Shown here in pieces: positions 8,051 through 18,078 of a stretch of DNA of 64,000 nt. The stretch covers positions 1,036,837 to 1,100,836 of the forward strand of contig NZ_CP071935.1 in NCBI RefSeq assembly GCF_030062585.1. Direction: 5' to 3'. The stretch's first letter is position 1. Each line of letters starts with the position of its first letter. The notes below the pieces were generated by a model. That model worked only from the letters and a program-made list of their open reading frames with translations, was not told where the DNA came from and searched no databases. This DNA is from Helicobacter pylori. Lineage in GTDB: Bacteria; Campylobacterota; Campylobacteria; Campylobacterales; Helicobacteraceae. Made by a program: the position numbers and the translations under genes.

Positions 8051-8748
8051 AGCTTTTTGACTACGCTCCTTTGAGTTTAGCTTGGCGGGAGTTTTTGCAA
8101 AGCGAATTTAAAAAACCTTATTTTTTAGAAATAGAAAAACGCTACTTAGAAGCCCTAAAAAGCCCTAAAACCATTTTCCCCAAAAGCTCTAATCTGTTTT
8201 ATGCGTTCAATCTAACGCCCCCTTATGCGGTTAAAATCATCCTTTTAGGGCAAGACCCCTACCATTCCACCTACCTAGAAAATGAGCAAGAATTGCCGGT
8301 GGCGATGGGCTTAAGCTTTAGCGTGGAAAAAAATGCCCCCATCCCTCCAAGCTTAAAAAATATTTTTAAAGAATTGCATGCGAATTTGGGCGTGCCTGTG
8401 CCTTGTTGTGGGGATTTGAGTGCATGGGCTAAAAGGGGCATGCTGTTATTGAACGCCATTTTAAGCGTGGAAAAAAATAAGGCCGCTTCGCACAAGCATA
8501 TTGGCTGGGAAGCTTTTAGCGATAGGATACTGATTCGCCTTTTTGAAACGATCTCCCCTTTAATCGTGGTGTTACTAGGGAAAGTCGCCCAAAAAAAGAT
8601 CGCGCTAATTCCCAAAAACAAACACATCATCATCACAGCCCCTCACCCTAGCCCACTATCTAGGGGGTTTTTAGGGAGTGGGGTTTTTACAAGCGTTCAA
8701 AAAGCTTACCGAGAGGTTTATCATAAGGATTTTGATTTCAGTTTGTGA
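8047..8748 (+). CDS. ung: Uracil-DNA glycosylase
   Basis: Ung removes uracil from DNA to start base-excision repair. The 233-aa protein carries the family-1 signatures: the water-activating loop GQDPYHS, the minor-groove loop with [17 protein letters not shown], and the leucine-intercalation loop HPSPLS. The length is typical. The start overlaps the plsC stop (ATGA). Confidence 0.96.
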   Translation: MKLFDYAPLSLAWREFLQSEFKKPYFLEIEKRYLEALKSPKTIFPKSSNLFYAFNLTPPYAVKIILLGQDPYHSTYLENEQELPVAMGLSFSVEKNAPIPPSLKNIFKELHANLGVPVPCCGDLSAWAKRGMLLLNAILSVEKNKAASHKHIGWEAFSDRILIRLFETISPLIVVLLGKVAQKKIALIPKNKHIIITAPHPSPLSRGFLGSGVFTSVQKAYREVYHKDFDFSL

Positions 8749-8805
8749 TTGATGCTTAATGAAACAGAACCCCTTAAGAATGCCTTGATTTAAGAGCATT
8801 TGTGA

Positions 8806-8811
8806 TAGAAT
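8806..8811 (+). promoter_or_regulatory. -10 box for gapA-pgk
   Basis: TAGAAT in the context TGTGATAGAATGTTAA lies 25 bp before the gapA ATG, in the only sizeable gap between ung and gapA. It is followed by an AAGGGA ribosome site. This fits a sigma-80 promoter driving gapA, pgk and perhaps corA. Confidence 0.55.
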
Positions 8812-8827
8812 GTTAATTTTTGAATAA

Positions 8828-9829
<1,002 letters not shown>

Positions 9830-9843
9830 AAGAAAGGATTTTC

Positions 9844-11052
9844 ATGTTAGCTAAAATGTCGTTTATGCAAAACGTTAAAAACATTCAAGAGGTGGATGTC
9901 AATCATAAAAGGGTGCTTATTAGAGTGGATTTTAATGTGCCTTTAGATGAAAATTTGAATATCACTGATGACACGCGCATTAGAGAGAGCTTGCCCACCA
10001 TCCAATATTGTATTGACAATAAGGCTAAAGATATTATTTTAGTGAGCCACTTGGGCCGCCCTAAAGGGGTTGAAGAAAAATTGAGTTTAAAACCCTTTTT
10101 AAAACGCCTTGAAAGACTTTTAAATCATGAAGTGGTTTTTTCTCAAAACATCGCACAACTCAAGCAAGCCTTAAACGAAAACGCGCCCACAAGGATTTTT
10201 CTTTTAGAAAACATCCGCTTTTTAAAAGGCGAAGAAGAAAATGATGAAAATCTGGCTAAGGATTTAGCGGGCTTGTGCGATGTGTTTGTGAATGACGCTT
10301 TTGGCACGAGCCACAGAAAGCATGCCAGCACTTATGGCACCGCCAAATTCGCCCCTATTAAAGTGAGCGGGTTCTTACTCAAAAAAGAAATTGATTCGTT
10401 TTATCAAGCGTTTAACCACCCTTTACGCCCTTTGTTGTTGATTGTAGGGGGGGCTAAGGTCAGCTCCAAACTCACCCTATTAAAAAACATTTTAGATCTC
10501 ATTGACAAAATCATCATTGCCGGAGCGATGAGTAACACTTTCTTAAAAGCCTTAGGCTATGATGTGCAAGATTCTTCTGTAGAAGACGCTCTAATCAATG
10601 ACGCCCTAGAGTTATTGCAAAGCGCCAAAGAAAAAAAAGTCAAAGTCTATTTACCCATAGACGCTGTTACCACTGATGACATTCTCAACCCCAAACACAT
10701 CAAAATTTCACCCGTCCAAGACATTGAGCCTAAACACAAGATCGCTGATATAGGGCCTGCGAGCGTGAAATTATTTTCTGAAGTCATAGAGAGCGCGCCC
10801 ACGATCATATGGAATGGCCCCTTAGGCGTGCATGAAAAACAAGAATTTGCCAGAGGCACAACCTTTTTAGCCCACAAAATCGCTGACACTTACGCTTTCT
10901 CGCTCATTGGTGGGGGCGATACCATTGATGCGATCAACCGCGCGGGCGAAAAGGATAACATGAGCTTTATTTCTACCGGTGGGGGAGCGAGTTTGGAATT
11001 ATTAGAGGGCAAAATTTTACCTTGTTTTGAGGTTTTGGACAAACGCCATTAA
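9844..11052 (+). CDS. pgk: Phosphoglycerate kinase
   Basis: It transfers phosphate between 1,3-bisphosphoglycerate and ADP. The 402-aa monomer has the N-terminal substrate-binding signature VLIRVDFNVP, the HLGRPKG loop, ENIRF, the hinge and ADP-binding region (IVGGAKVSSK), and the C-terminal phosphate-binding GGGDT plus STGGGA motifs. An AAAGGA site precedes the first ATG. It pairs with gapA in a two-step glycolytic unit. Confidence 0.97.
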   Translation: MLAKMSFMQNVKNIQEVDVNHKRVLIRVDFNVPLDENLNITDDTRIRESLPTIQYCIDNKAKDIILVSHLGRPKGVEEKLSLKPFLKRLERLLNHEVVFSQNIAQLKQALNENAPTRIFLLENIRFLKGEEENDENLAKDLAGLCDVFVNDAFGTSHRKHASTYGTAKFAPIKVSGFLLKKEIDSFYQAFNHPLRPLLLIVGGAKVSSKLTLLKNILDLIDKIIIAGAMSNTFLKALGYDVQDSSVEDALINDALELLQSAKEKKVKVYLPIDAVTTDDILNPKHIKISPVQDIEPKHKIADIGPASVKLFSEVIESAPTIIWNGPLGVHEKQEFARGTTFLAHKIADTYAFSLIGGGDTIDAINRAGEKDNMSFISTGGGASLELLEGKILPCFEVLDKRH

Positions 11053-11067
11053 CTCTAAGGATCGCTT

Positions 11068-12024
11068 ATGGTGAACGTGTTTTTCAAACAGCAAAAATTT
11101 GTCATTAAAAAACGCTTTAATGATTTTAATGGTTTTGATATAGAAGAAAATGAAGTTTTATGGTTTGAATTAGTCAACCCCACGCCCAATGAATTAGCCA
11201 CTCTAAGCCAAGAATACGCCATCCACTACAACACAGACCATTCCCAACGAGTCTCATCAGTAACCAAATATTGGGAAGACAGCTCCAGCGTTACGATCAA
11301 CGCTTTTTTCACCAACCAGGATGAAAATGAGACTTTCCACACGGAAATGGCGACCTTTATTTTGTCTAATAACATTCTTTTCACGATTTATTACGGGACT
11401 TTAGAAATCTTTGATTCTATCCAAAAAAAGGTTTTGGCTAGCCCTAAAAAATTTGAAGACGGGTTTGATATTCTAACCAAAATCTTTGAAGTGTATTTTG
11501 AAAAAGGCGTGGAATGTTTGGAGTGGATCAACAAACAAATGAGCCTGTTGCGCAAAAACATCATTTTCAAAGAAACTTCTACGCATGATGATATTTTAGT
11601 GCGCTTGTCCAATTTGCAAGAATTTAATGTGGCTTTAAGGGATTCTTTTTTTGACAAACGGCGCATTATCACCGCTTTATTAAGGAGCAATAAAGTGGAT
11701 AGCGATACTAAAAATAATTTAAATATCATTTTAACCGATTTTAGCTCTTTGGTGGAGTCTACAACGGTCAATCTCAACTCGCTTGATAACATTCAAAACC
11801 TGTTCGCTTCTCAAGTCAATGTGGAGCAAAATAAAATCATCAAGCTCTTCACTGTGGCGACCATGGCGATGATGCCTCCCACATTGATTGGCACGATTTA
11901 TGGCATGAATTTTAAATTCATGCCGGAGTTAGAATGGCAATATGGGTATCTTTTTGCACTGATTGCCATGGCGATTTCTACGATTTTGCCTGTGCTCTAT
12001 TTTAAAAAGAAGGGTTGGTTGTAG
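11068..12024 (+). CDS. corA: Magnesium/cobalt transporter CorA
   Basis: CorA forms a pentameric inner-membrane Mg2+ channel; in H. pylori it is the main magnesium uptake system. The 318-aa protein has a large cytoplasmic N-terminal domain (about 1-255), then two C-terminal transmembrane helices. The signature YGMNFKFMPE follows the first helix and gives the conserved GMN motif. The protein ends in a short basic tail (FKKKGWL). It begins 15 bp after pgk. Confidence 0.95.
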   Translation: MVNVFFKQQKFVIKKRFNDFNGFDIEENEVLWFELVNPTPNELATLSQEYAIHYNTDHSQRVSSVTKYWEDSSSVTINAFFTNQDENETFHTEMATFILSNNILFTIYYGTLEIFDSIQKKVLASPKKFEDGFDILTKIFEVYFEKGVECLEWINKQMSLLRKNIIFKETSTHDDILVRLSNLQEFNVALRDSFFDKRRIITALLRSNKVDSDTKNNLNIILTDFSSLVESTTVNLNSLDNIQNLFASQVNVEQNKIIKLFTVATMAMMPPTLIGTIYGMNFKFMPELEWQYGYLFALIAMAISTILPVLYFKKKGWL

Positions 12025-12030
12025 CCTTTT

Positions 12031-12759
12031 ATGGAATTTTTATCCTCACTCTTAGACGCTCTTTCTACACCGCATGGTATAGTCTCCTTGGCTACGCTCA
12101 CGCTTTTAGAGATCGTTTTAGGGATTGATAACATCATTTTTATCACGGTGATGGTTTATAAACTCCCCAAACACCAGCAAAATAAGGCCATGATTTTAGG
12201 CTTGGGCTTAGCGATGATCGCTCGTATAGGGCTTTTAGGGAGTTTGTTTTTTATCAGCCATTTGCAAAAGCCTTTATTCGCTATAGCGGGCATGAGCTTT
12301 TCATGGCGTGATGTGGTGCTGCTTGTAGGGGGGGCGTTTTTGGCTTTTAAAGCGTTAGTGGAATTAAAAGAGCAGATCTACCCTAAAGAAAAACACCAAG
12401 AAAAAGCGTTTGGCTTTTTCATCACTTTAATAGAAATCATGTTTTTAGACATTGTCTTTTCTTTAGACTCCGTGATCACGGCTATTGGGATCGCTAAACA
12501 CTTAGAAGTCATGGCGCTTGCTATTATTTTATCTGTAATCGTGATGATGTTTTTTTCCAAAATCGTTGGCGATTTTATTGAAAGGCATTATCGCATCAAA
12601 ACTTTAGCCTTTGTTTTTTTGCTCGTTGTGGGCGTGTTTTTGTTTTTAGAAGGCTTGCATTTGCATGTTGATAAAAATTATTTGTATGCGGGTATTGGTT
12701 TTGCCTTACTCATAGAATGCTTGAATATTTTCATAGAAAAGAAAATGAAAAAAAGTTAA
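12031..12759 (+). CDS. TerC-family integral membrane protein
   Basis: The 242-aa protein has about seven hydrophobic segments and the TerC-type acidic motifs within membrane helices: LEIVLGIDNIIFI near residue 27 and EIMFLDIVFSLDSV near residue 135. TerC/Alx proteins are associated with manganese homeostasis and metal stress; the substrate here cannot be read from sequence. It sits 6 bp after corA, so the two ion-handling proteins may be cotranscribed. It ends convergently with the outer membrane protein gene. Confidence 0.88.
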   Translation: MEFLSSLLDALSTPHGIVSLATLTLLEIVLGIDNIIFITVMVYKLPKHQQNKAMILGLGLAMIARIGLLGSLFFISHLQKPLFAIAGMSFSWRDVVLLVGGAFLAFKALVELKEQIYPKEKHQEKAFGFFITLIEIMFLDIVFSLDSVITAIGIAKHLEVMALAIILSVIVMMFFSKIVGDFIERHYRIKTLAFVFLLVVGVFLFLEGLHLHVDKNYLYAGIGFALLIECLNIFIEKKMKKS

Positions 12760-12829
12760 AAAGCGTTTTTTAAAAGGCTTTCATGCTTTTATGAACAACT
12801 AAATTTTAATCAAAATTCATAAGCGCATA

Positions 12830-12852
12830 GGGGCATTTCGTAATGAAGCCCC
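12830..12852. terminator. Hairpin between convergent TerC-like and hop genes
   Basis: GGGGC and GCCCC arms enclose a partly paired 13-nt interior in the 116-bp gap between the two convergent stops. There is no strong T-run on either side, so activity as an intrinsic terminator is inferred from position only. Confidence 0.35.
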
Positions 12853-12875
12853 CTTAAAAAGAGGATTTGTGCCAC

Positions 12876-14963
12876 CTAGTAAGCAAACACATAATTGAGA
12901 TACACGCTATAGAGCCTTCTGTATTTGAGTTCAGCCCCCATGAAAGAGTAATAATCCGTGTTAATGGTAGGGATTTTCACGCCCAATTCCATGCCATGCT
13001 GAGCGGCATGATCGCTGTCTTTTTTCTTAGGCCTAGCGAGATTCATCCTCAAGCCTAAATTGAATAAAAATTGGAAATTAGCCACATTCATCTTAGCGCT
13101 ATAGATACTACCCACCATGTTCAAATTCACGAATTCAGAATTAAGCCACGAAGTCCCAGCTAACGCAAAACCACCAAAAAGCCCCACAGAAAGCTTGTTA
13201 TTTTTGCCTAAAAAGTTGGTGTTTTTATCGTTGATGAAGTTATAAAGCGCATCCATACCCACCCCATAAGTCCACACATCAGAAGCCGAGTTAAAAAAAT
13301 TAGATTTGATATAAGCATGGTTGTAATCAAAAAAGCCGTAATACCTTAACCCGCACCTTCTTTTTTTACCAAAGAATTGTTTGTAGCCCACTTGCACGCC
13401 AATGCCATTCATCGCCCCGTTATTGGTTTGAGAGCTGATCATGCCAAAGCGCCTGAAAGGGTTTTTGCCTAATTCTTGCGCAGTGGTTTGGAGCTGGTTG
13501 TATTTGTCTGCATTTAAAGAATAAGTGAGCAAACCTTCTGGGGAATTAGGGTTTTGAGTGGCATGCGTCATGTTTTGAAGAGGCTTAGCGTTAGGCAAGT
13601 GAGAGATACCGCTATTGATCGCTTTTGAGTCTTTATTCAGGGTGTTAAGGGCTTCTTTAAAATTCAAAATGGTTTGAGCCAAGGCTTTTTCTTGATTGAC
13701 CTGATTGCCATAATAAGCGGTGTGTTGCTCTAAAGAATTGAGAGTCTCTTTCACAAACGCGCAACCTGAACCATAAGTGTTATCGTTAATCACACCAGCC
13801 GATCCTGCCGTGCATTCTTCTAGATCTTGTTGGATAGGCCCTTGAATGCTGTGGAAATTGTCCGCTACTTGTTGGGCTAAATTTAAAATCTCTGCTTGAG
13901 CGTTAGCTCTATTGAGCATTTCTTGAGCGAACCCTTTGTCTTCAGAAGTGTAGGGGTTGAAATTGTCTGGTTGCGTGATTTGGGTGTTTTCATTAGCGTT
14001 AAGCTGTTTGGTTTTTGCTAGGGCTGTTTGAGCGTTTTTGATCATTTCGTTAATAGCATTAAAGCTATCGCCAAAAATATCCATCACATTCCCGGTCTTG
14101 CCGCTAAACCCCCATGCCCCACCGCCACCATTCACATGCGGGTTTTGAGTGGTAAGGACATTGATGATAGTAGCGGCTTGTTGCAAAAGGTTTTCGGCGT
14201 CATTGACGCTGCTAATCTTTAGCTGGATTGGGATTGATGAACCGCCTGAATAATAATTGCCATTCCCATTGGGGTAAGTGTATTCTGTGGTAGGGTTTCT
14301 TGTGAAAGTTTGATTGATATTGACTACCATATTTTTAGAGCTATTCAAGGCAGGCATCCCGCCTCCTTGACTTTGGTTTAAAGCGGTTTGGATAGTTTGA
14401 TAAGCGGTATTGAGAACCTGGTATTCACTACTAGATAGGATACCATTTGGCCCTACATTACTGGCTCCATTGCAAGTGGTGGTGGTCGTTCCGCTACCGG
14501 TGTTGTAGCTGTAGTTGGGCGTGTTGTCAAACGATCGAACGCCCCCATTTTCTAAATGTTCTGGGCCAAGATTGGGGCCAGGACCACAGCTGATGCCAAA
14601 GGCTATGACTTGCCACATGCCCACAGCGGCATTGAGCGCTAAAGCCACAGCTTGATAGGCCGGAGAAGTGGTGGTAGCGCTAGTGAGATTAATGGCGCTT
14701 GAGCTTAAATTATCAATCGCACCGGTAATCGCGCTGGGCGTGCTGGCTAGATTGACTAAGGAATTTAAGTAATTGTATTGGTTTAAAAGGTTGCTTAAGT
14801 TATCGTATCTGTCCGCAAGATTTTGCAACGCTCCAGTGTTTTTCACTTTTTGAACCGCTTCACCGATCTGATAGCCCACGCTCATGTAAAAGCCGTCATC
14901 TTCAGCTCTTGATAATGAGAGCATGAGAGAAAGAGAGAGCAAGAGAGATTTTTTGATTTTCAT
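12876..14963 (-). CDS. hopN: Hop-family outer membrane protein (HopN/HopM-like)
   Basis: This 695-aa protein has a signal peptide (cleavage after about residue 20, SLSRA-EDD). The N-terminal motif EDDGFYMSVGYQIGEA and a C-terminal half rich in beta-strands are characteristic of Helicobacter outer membrane porins/adhesins. It ends in Phe-Ala-Tyr, an aromatic C-terminus that suits outer membrane assembly. Threonine/asparagine-rich segments around residues 120-180 probably form exposed loops. The upstream region contains a 14-T homopolymer about 100 bp before the start. I recall HP1342 (HopN) at this position, with a near-identical paralogue HopM elsewhere. Confidence 0.88.
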   Translation of the reverse strand: MKIKKSLLLSLSLMLSLSRAEDDGFYMSVGYQIGEAVQKVKNTGALQNLADRYDNLSNLLNQYNYLNSLVNLASTPSAITGAIDNLSSSAINLTSATTTSPAYQAVALALNAAVGMWQVIAFGISCGPGPNLGPEHLENGGVRSFDNTPNYSYNTGSGTTTTTCNGASNVGPNGILSSSEYQVLNTAYQTIQTALNQSQGGGMPALNSSKNMVVNINQTFTRNPTTEYTYPNGNGNYYSGGSSIPIQLKISSVNDAENLLQQAATIINVLTTQNPHVNGGGGAWGFSGKTGNVMDIFGDSFNAINEMIKNAQTALAKTKQLNANENTQITQPDNFNPYTSEDKGFAQEMLNRANAQAEILNLAQQVADNFHSIQGPIQQDLEECTAGSAGVINDNTYGSGCAFVKETLNSLEQHTAYYGNQVNQEKALAQTILNFKEALNTLNKDSKAINSGISHLPNAKPLQNMTHATQNPNSPEGLLTYSLNADKYNQLQTTAQELGKNPFRRFGMISSQTNNGAMNGIGVQVGYKQFFGKKRRCGLRYYGFFDYNHAYIKSNFFNSASDVWTYGVGMDALYNFINDKNTNFLGKNNKLSVGLFGGFALAGTSWLNSEFVNLNMVGSIYSAKMNVANFQFLFNLGLRMNLARPKKKDSDHAAQHGMELGVKIPTINTDYYSFMGAELKYRRLYSVYLNYVFAY

Positions 14964-15062
14964 GTTTTTCCTTTCATTAGATTTTTCTTCTTAAAAGAAG
15001 CTTATATTATAAACGATGAATGGAATTTTAACTAATTTTAGTGCTAAATTTTAGAGATTTTG

Positions 15063-15076
15063 TTTTTTTTTTTTTT
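15063..15076. repeat. 14-nt homopolymeric T tract upstream of the hop gene
   Basis: An uninterrupted run of 14 T (A on the hop coding strand) lies 100 bp upstream of the hop start, between hop and tonB. In H. pylori, homopolymeric A/T tracts in promoters of hop genes change length by slippage and alter expression. Whether this tract falls inside the active promoter is inferred. Confidence 0.8.
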
Positions 15077-15137
15077 GTAAAAATTGGGAAAAATGGGGAT
15101 TTTGACCCGGCTTTTAAGGCTTGAATCGCCCCTAAAA

Positions 15138-15157
15138 GAAAGACTAGTTAGTCTTCT
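15138..15157 (-). terminator. Hairpin overlapping the tonB stop codon
   Basis: On the minus strand AAGACTA and TAGTCTT pair perfectly around a 2-nt centre. The tonB stop is embedded in the hairpin, and a TCTTTT-rich stretch follows. The position at the end of exbB-exbD-tonB fits an intrinsic terminator. Confidence 0.5.
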
Positions 15158-16008
15158 TTCAAGCTATAAGCGATAGGGATTTTTAGATGCACGGTTTCGT
15201 CTGGTTTAGGGAACAAATGCGCCGCGTTCTTAATGGCTTCTAAAGCCGCATGGTTTAAAATATCAGTCGTGTTGCTTTTGACCACTTTAATGTCTGTAAC
15301 GCTCCCATCAGCATTGATCGTAAAGCTCACCAACACTTCGCCCTCAATGCCCCTAATCTGCGCCATTTTGGGATAGCGGTTCTTAGAAGAAATAGCGGTT
15401 TGGATCTTCATTAAAAATTCGTTGCTCACACCTGGGTTATAAGCTTGAGCTTCAGAAGTAGCGCCCTCAGAAGTCTTGTTAGACTCTTCTTGCTTGTCTT
15501 TTTCTTTGACTATATCTTTAGTCGTTACTTGTTTAGGAGTGCTTTTTTCTTTAGCTTCCTCTTTAGCTTCTTCTTTTTTGGGTTCTTCTTTAGGCTCTTC
15601 TTTCTTAGGTTTTTCAACTTTAGGCTCGGGTTTTGGCTCAGGCTTAGGTTTTGGCTTTGGTTCAGGTTTGAGTTTGGGTTCAGGCTTGGGCTTGGGCTTG
15701 GGTTTTGGCTTGGGTTTAGGCTTAGGCTTAGGCTTTGCTACTTCTTTTTTTGGCTCTTCTTTCTTGGGTTCTTCTTTAGGCTCTTCTTTGGGTTTAGCGG
15801 ATTCGGCATTCGTCTTCACTTTAGAATTGGTGTTAATGCTGGCTAAACTCATGGTAACCTTAGTGGTCCCAGCTTGCGCTAAAGGCTCTGGGGTGTCTTC
15901 GCGCAGTAAAAAATAGCCAAACCCTATAGCGTATAGGGCAAAAGAGATTAAAAAGCTGACACTTGTTGAAACTTTACTGAGCTTGCGTGGAGATGGAGAA
16001 ATTTTCAT
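15148..16008 (-). CDS. tonB: TonB energy-transducing protein
   Basis: TonB spans the periplasm and passes proton-motive energy from ExbB-ExbD to outer membrane transporters for iron and nickel. The 286-aa protein has an N-terminal anchor (about residues 17-35). A long Pro-Lys and Glu-Pro-Lys repeat region follows (about 70-155), then a C-terminal TonB domain (about 205-286, YPKMAQIRGIEGEVLVSFTI). The PK repeat DNA is built from 6-bp units and is likely to vary in length between strains. The gene overlaps the end of exbD by 35 bases, so it is the last gene of an exbB-exbD-tonB operon. Confidence 0.94.
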   Translation of the reverse strand: MKISPSPRKLSKVSTSVSFLISFALYAIGFGYFLLREDTPEPLAQAGTTKVTMSLASINTNSKVKTNAESAKPKEEPKEEPKKEEPKKEVAKPKPKPKPKPKPKPKPKPEPKLKPEPKPKPKPEPKPEPKVEKPKKEEPKEEPKKEEAKEEAKEKSTPKQVTTKDIVKEKDKQEESNKTSEGATSEAQAYNPGVSNEFLMKIQTAISSKNRYPKMAQIRGIEGEVLVSFTINADGSVTDIKVVKSNTTDILNHAALEAIKNAAHLFPKPDETVHLKIPIAYSLKED

Positions 16009-16363
16009 GATTATGCTCTTTTAAAATATCCATAATGCTGATAAAAGTTTCAAAACGAGAGCTTTTGTCGCTTTTTAAGTCTATAAGGGTTTTAGGGTCT
16101 GTTTGTTTGACTACAGCGCTCAAAGCTTCTAAATTCATCGGTTTGTCATCTACGAAAATATTGTCATGCTCATCCACAGAGATGACCACCACTTTTTGAT
16201 CGTTTGGCTGGGATTTTTCCGCATTTTTAGCGTTAGGTAGACTGACTTTAATCTTACCTTGCGCAATAAAAGTAGAAACGCTTAACACAATCGCTAGCAA
16301 AACGAGCATAATATCAATGAAAGGGACAACATTCAGCCCATCGCCTCTTCTGATGCTTTTCAT
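15974..16363 (-). CDS. exbD: Biopolymer transport protein ExbD
   Basis: ExbD is the small inner-membrane partner of the TonB complex. The 129-aa protein has one N-terminal transmembrane helix (about residues 12-32) with the conserved acidic residue in [12 protein letters not shown], then a periplasmic domain. It starts four bases before the exbB stop (ATGA overlap) and its 3' end overlaps tonB. Confidence 0.95.
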   Translation of the reverse strand: MKSIRRGDGLNVVPFIDIMLVLLAIVLSVSTFIAQGKIKVSLPNAKNAEKSQPNDQKVVVISVDEHDNIFVDDKPMNLEALSAVVKQTDPKTLIDLKSDKSSRFETFISIMDILKEHNHENFSISTQAQ

Positions 16364-16797
16364 TTTTTCATGATCCTGAATTTTTCACTCAAAACATCAG
16401 ATTTTCTCAACAAGCTATTATAAGCGATCAAAGTGGGAATCGCCACAGCAAGCCCTAGAGCGGTCGCTTTTAAAGCCAAAGACAAACCTACCATGATCGT
16501 TTTAGCGTCCATCCCGCCACTCACGCCCATGTCATAGAAAATCACCATGATCCCTAAAACCGTCCCTAATAAGCCCACATAAGGCGCGTTAGAATAAATC
16601 ACATAGAGAATGGTTAGATTCTTGGTTAAATCCAAATTCAAGGCGTCTATATCATCATAAGCTTTCAAATTGACTTTAGAATAAAAAATAACCCTTTCAA
16701 TCGCAAACCACAAAGCTAAAAAACTGGCCACGCCAAGCACCGCAAAAACAAATATGTCCACATAATCTTTCAACATTCCCACTGAAAAACCGCCCAT
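16360..16797 (-). CDS. exbB: Biopolymer transport protein ExbB
   Basis: ExbB forms the proton-conducting pentamer that drives TonB. The chosen ATG at 16797 gives 145 aa and is preceded by a strong AAGGAG ribosome site; an in-frame ATG at 16860 adds 21 unlikely residues. Three hydrophobic segments are visible (about 11-33, 62-85 and 100-125), with the family motif [11 protein letters not shown] and the [14 protein letters not shown] helix. First gene of exbB-exbD-tonB, divergent from nikR. Confidence 0.94.
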   Translation of the reverse strand: MGGFSVGMLKDYVDIFVFAVLGVASFLALWFAIERVIFYSKVNLKAYDDIDALNLDLTKNLTILYVIYSNAPYVGLLGTVLGIMVIFYDMGVSGGMDAKTIMVGLSLALKATALGLAVAIPTLIAYNSLLRKSDVLSEKFRIMKK

Positions 16798-16935
16798 AAA
16801 AACTCCTTGTCTATGATAAAACAATTCCCTTAAGATTAAAGCAATATGCGATACAGACATACTCTAAAGAGCATGCGCTCTCATAAGAAGCATTCGTTCG
16901 CATAAATGCTCCAAAATGATAAAAGAATGTTAGTT

Positions 16936-17046
16936 TGTTGATTATATTGTTTTAATAATAACAAGTCAATAATGATTAAGCTAATAATTACAATCAAATT
17001 CAAACGCTCTTATGACCAACCATTTAAATCCAGTTTGTATTATAAT
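16936..17046. promoter_or_regulatory. Divergent exbB/nikR promoter-operator region
   Basis: On the minus strand, TATAAT (16941-16946) is a -10 candidate for exbB. On the plus strand, TATAAT at 17041-17046 is a -10 candidate for nikR, leaving a 77-nt leader. Between them lie A+T-rich half-site-like motifs (TTTTAATAATAACAAG, TCAATAATGATTAAG, GCTAATAATTAC) resembling NikR and Fur operators. Published work reports NikR binding in this intergenic region; exact half-sites are my inference. Confidence 0.5.
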
Positions 17047-17123
17047 TGTTTATTTTAAATTAATTCAATCATACTAGCATGAGCGGTTTTTAACAGACTC
17101 ATGCCAAAAAAGGATTTTTCTCA

Positions 17124-17570
17124 ATGGATACACCCAATAAAGACGATTCAATCATCCGCTTTTCGGTTTCTTTGCAACAAAATTTATTAGATGAATTAGA
17201 CAACCGCATCATTAAAAACGGCTATTCTTCTCGCTCAGAATTAGTGCGCGACATGATCAGAGAAAAATTAGTAGAAGACAATTGGGCAGAAGATAACCCT
17301 AATGATGAGGGTAAAATCGCCGTGCTTGTGGTGATTTATGATCACCACCAAAGGGAATTGAACCAACGCATGATAGACATCCAGCATGCCAGCGGGACGC
17401 ATGTTTTATGCACCACGCACATTCACATGGATGCACACAATTGCTTGGAGACGATTATTTTACAAGGCAATTCGTTTGAAATCCAACGCTTGCAATTAGA
17501 AATCGGGGGGCTTAGGGGGGTTAAATTCGCTAAATTAACTAAGGCGTCTAGTTTTGAATGCAATGAGTAG
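17124..17570 (+). CDS. nikR: Nickel-responsive transcriptional regulator NikR
   Basis: NikR is the Ni2+-sensing repressor/activator controlling urease, nickel uptake and iron genes in H. pylori. The 148-aa protein has an N-terminal ribbon-helix-helix DNA-binding domain (about 9-55, [20 protein letters not shown]) and a C-terminal ACT-like tetramerisation domain. The expected nickel ligands are all present: His88, His99, His101 and Cys107. AAGGA precedes the ATG. It is divergent from exbB and overlaps nadD by 17 bases. Confidence 0.97.
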   Translation: MDTPNKDDSIIRFSVSLQQNLLDELDNRIIKNGYSSRSELVRDMIREKLVEDNWAEDNPNDEGKIAVLVVIYDHHQRELNQRMIDIQHASGTHVLCTTHIHMDAHNCLETIILQGNSFEIQRLQLEIGGLRGVKFAKLTKASSFECNE

Positions 17571-18078
17571 CGTCTTAAGATACAAAGAATTGGCGCTCTA
17601 TGGAGGGAGTTTTGATCCCTTGCACAAGGCTCATTTAGCCATTATTGAGCAAACTTTAGAATTACTGCCTTTCGCTCAGCTCATTGTCTTACCCGCTTAT
17701 CAAAACCCTTTCAAAAAGCCATGTTTTTTGGACGCAAAAACCCGTTTTAAGGAATTGGAAAGAGCTTTAAAGGGAATGCCTAGGGTGTTGTTGAGCGATT
17801 TTGAAATCAAACAAGAAAGGGCTGTGCCTACGATAGAAAGCGTGATTCATTTTCAAAAACTCTATCGCCCTAAAACGCTTTATTTAGTCATAGGAGCGGA
17901 TTGCTTGAGGCATCTTTCTTCTTGGACTAACGCTACAGAGCTTTTAAAAAGAGTGGAATTAGTGGTTTTTGAAAGGATTGGCTATGAAGAGATCCAGTTT
18001 AAGGGACACTATCACCCTTTAAAGGGCATTGACGCACCGATTTCTTCTAGCGCGATTAGGGCTAGTTTGGGGGTTTAA
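17554..18078 (+). CDS. nadD: Nicotinate-nucleotide adenylyltransferase
   Basis: NadD makes deamido-NAD from nicotinate mononucleotide and ATP. The 174-aa protein shows the nucleotidyltransferase motif [12 protein letters not shown] near residue 18 and the C-terminal ISSSAIR motif. Its start lies inside nikR, giving likely coupling. An alternative ATG three codons in is equally possible. It converges with the J-domain gene, with stops overlapping by four bases. Confidence 0.92.
   Translation: MNAMSSVLRYKELALYGGSFDPLHKAHLAIIEQTLELLPFAQLIVLPAYQNPFKKPCFLDAKTRFKELERALKGMPRVLLSDFEIKQERAVPTIESVIHFQKLYRPKTLYLVIGADCLRHLSSWTNATELLKRVELVVFERIGYEEIQFKGHYHPLKGIDAPISSSAIRASLGV

Noticed and set aside
15445..15916. 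Long + strand open frames rich in Phe, Leu, Gly and Ser opposite tonB
   Set aside because: They are the antisense of the Pro-Lys/Glu repeat region of tonB; repetitive composition keeps those frames open. No ribosome site or family match.
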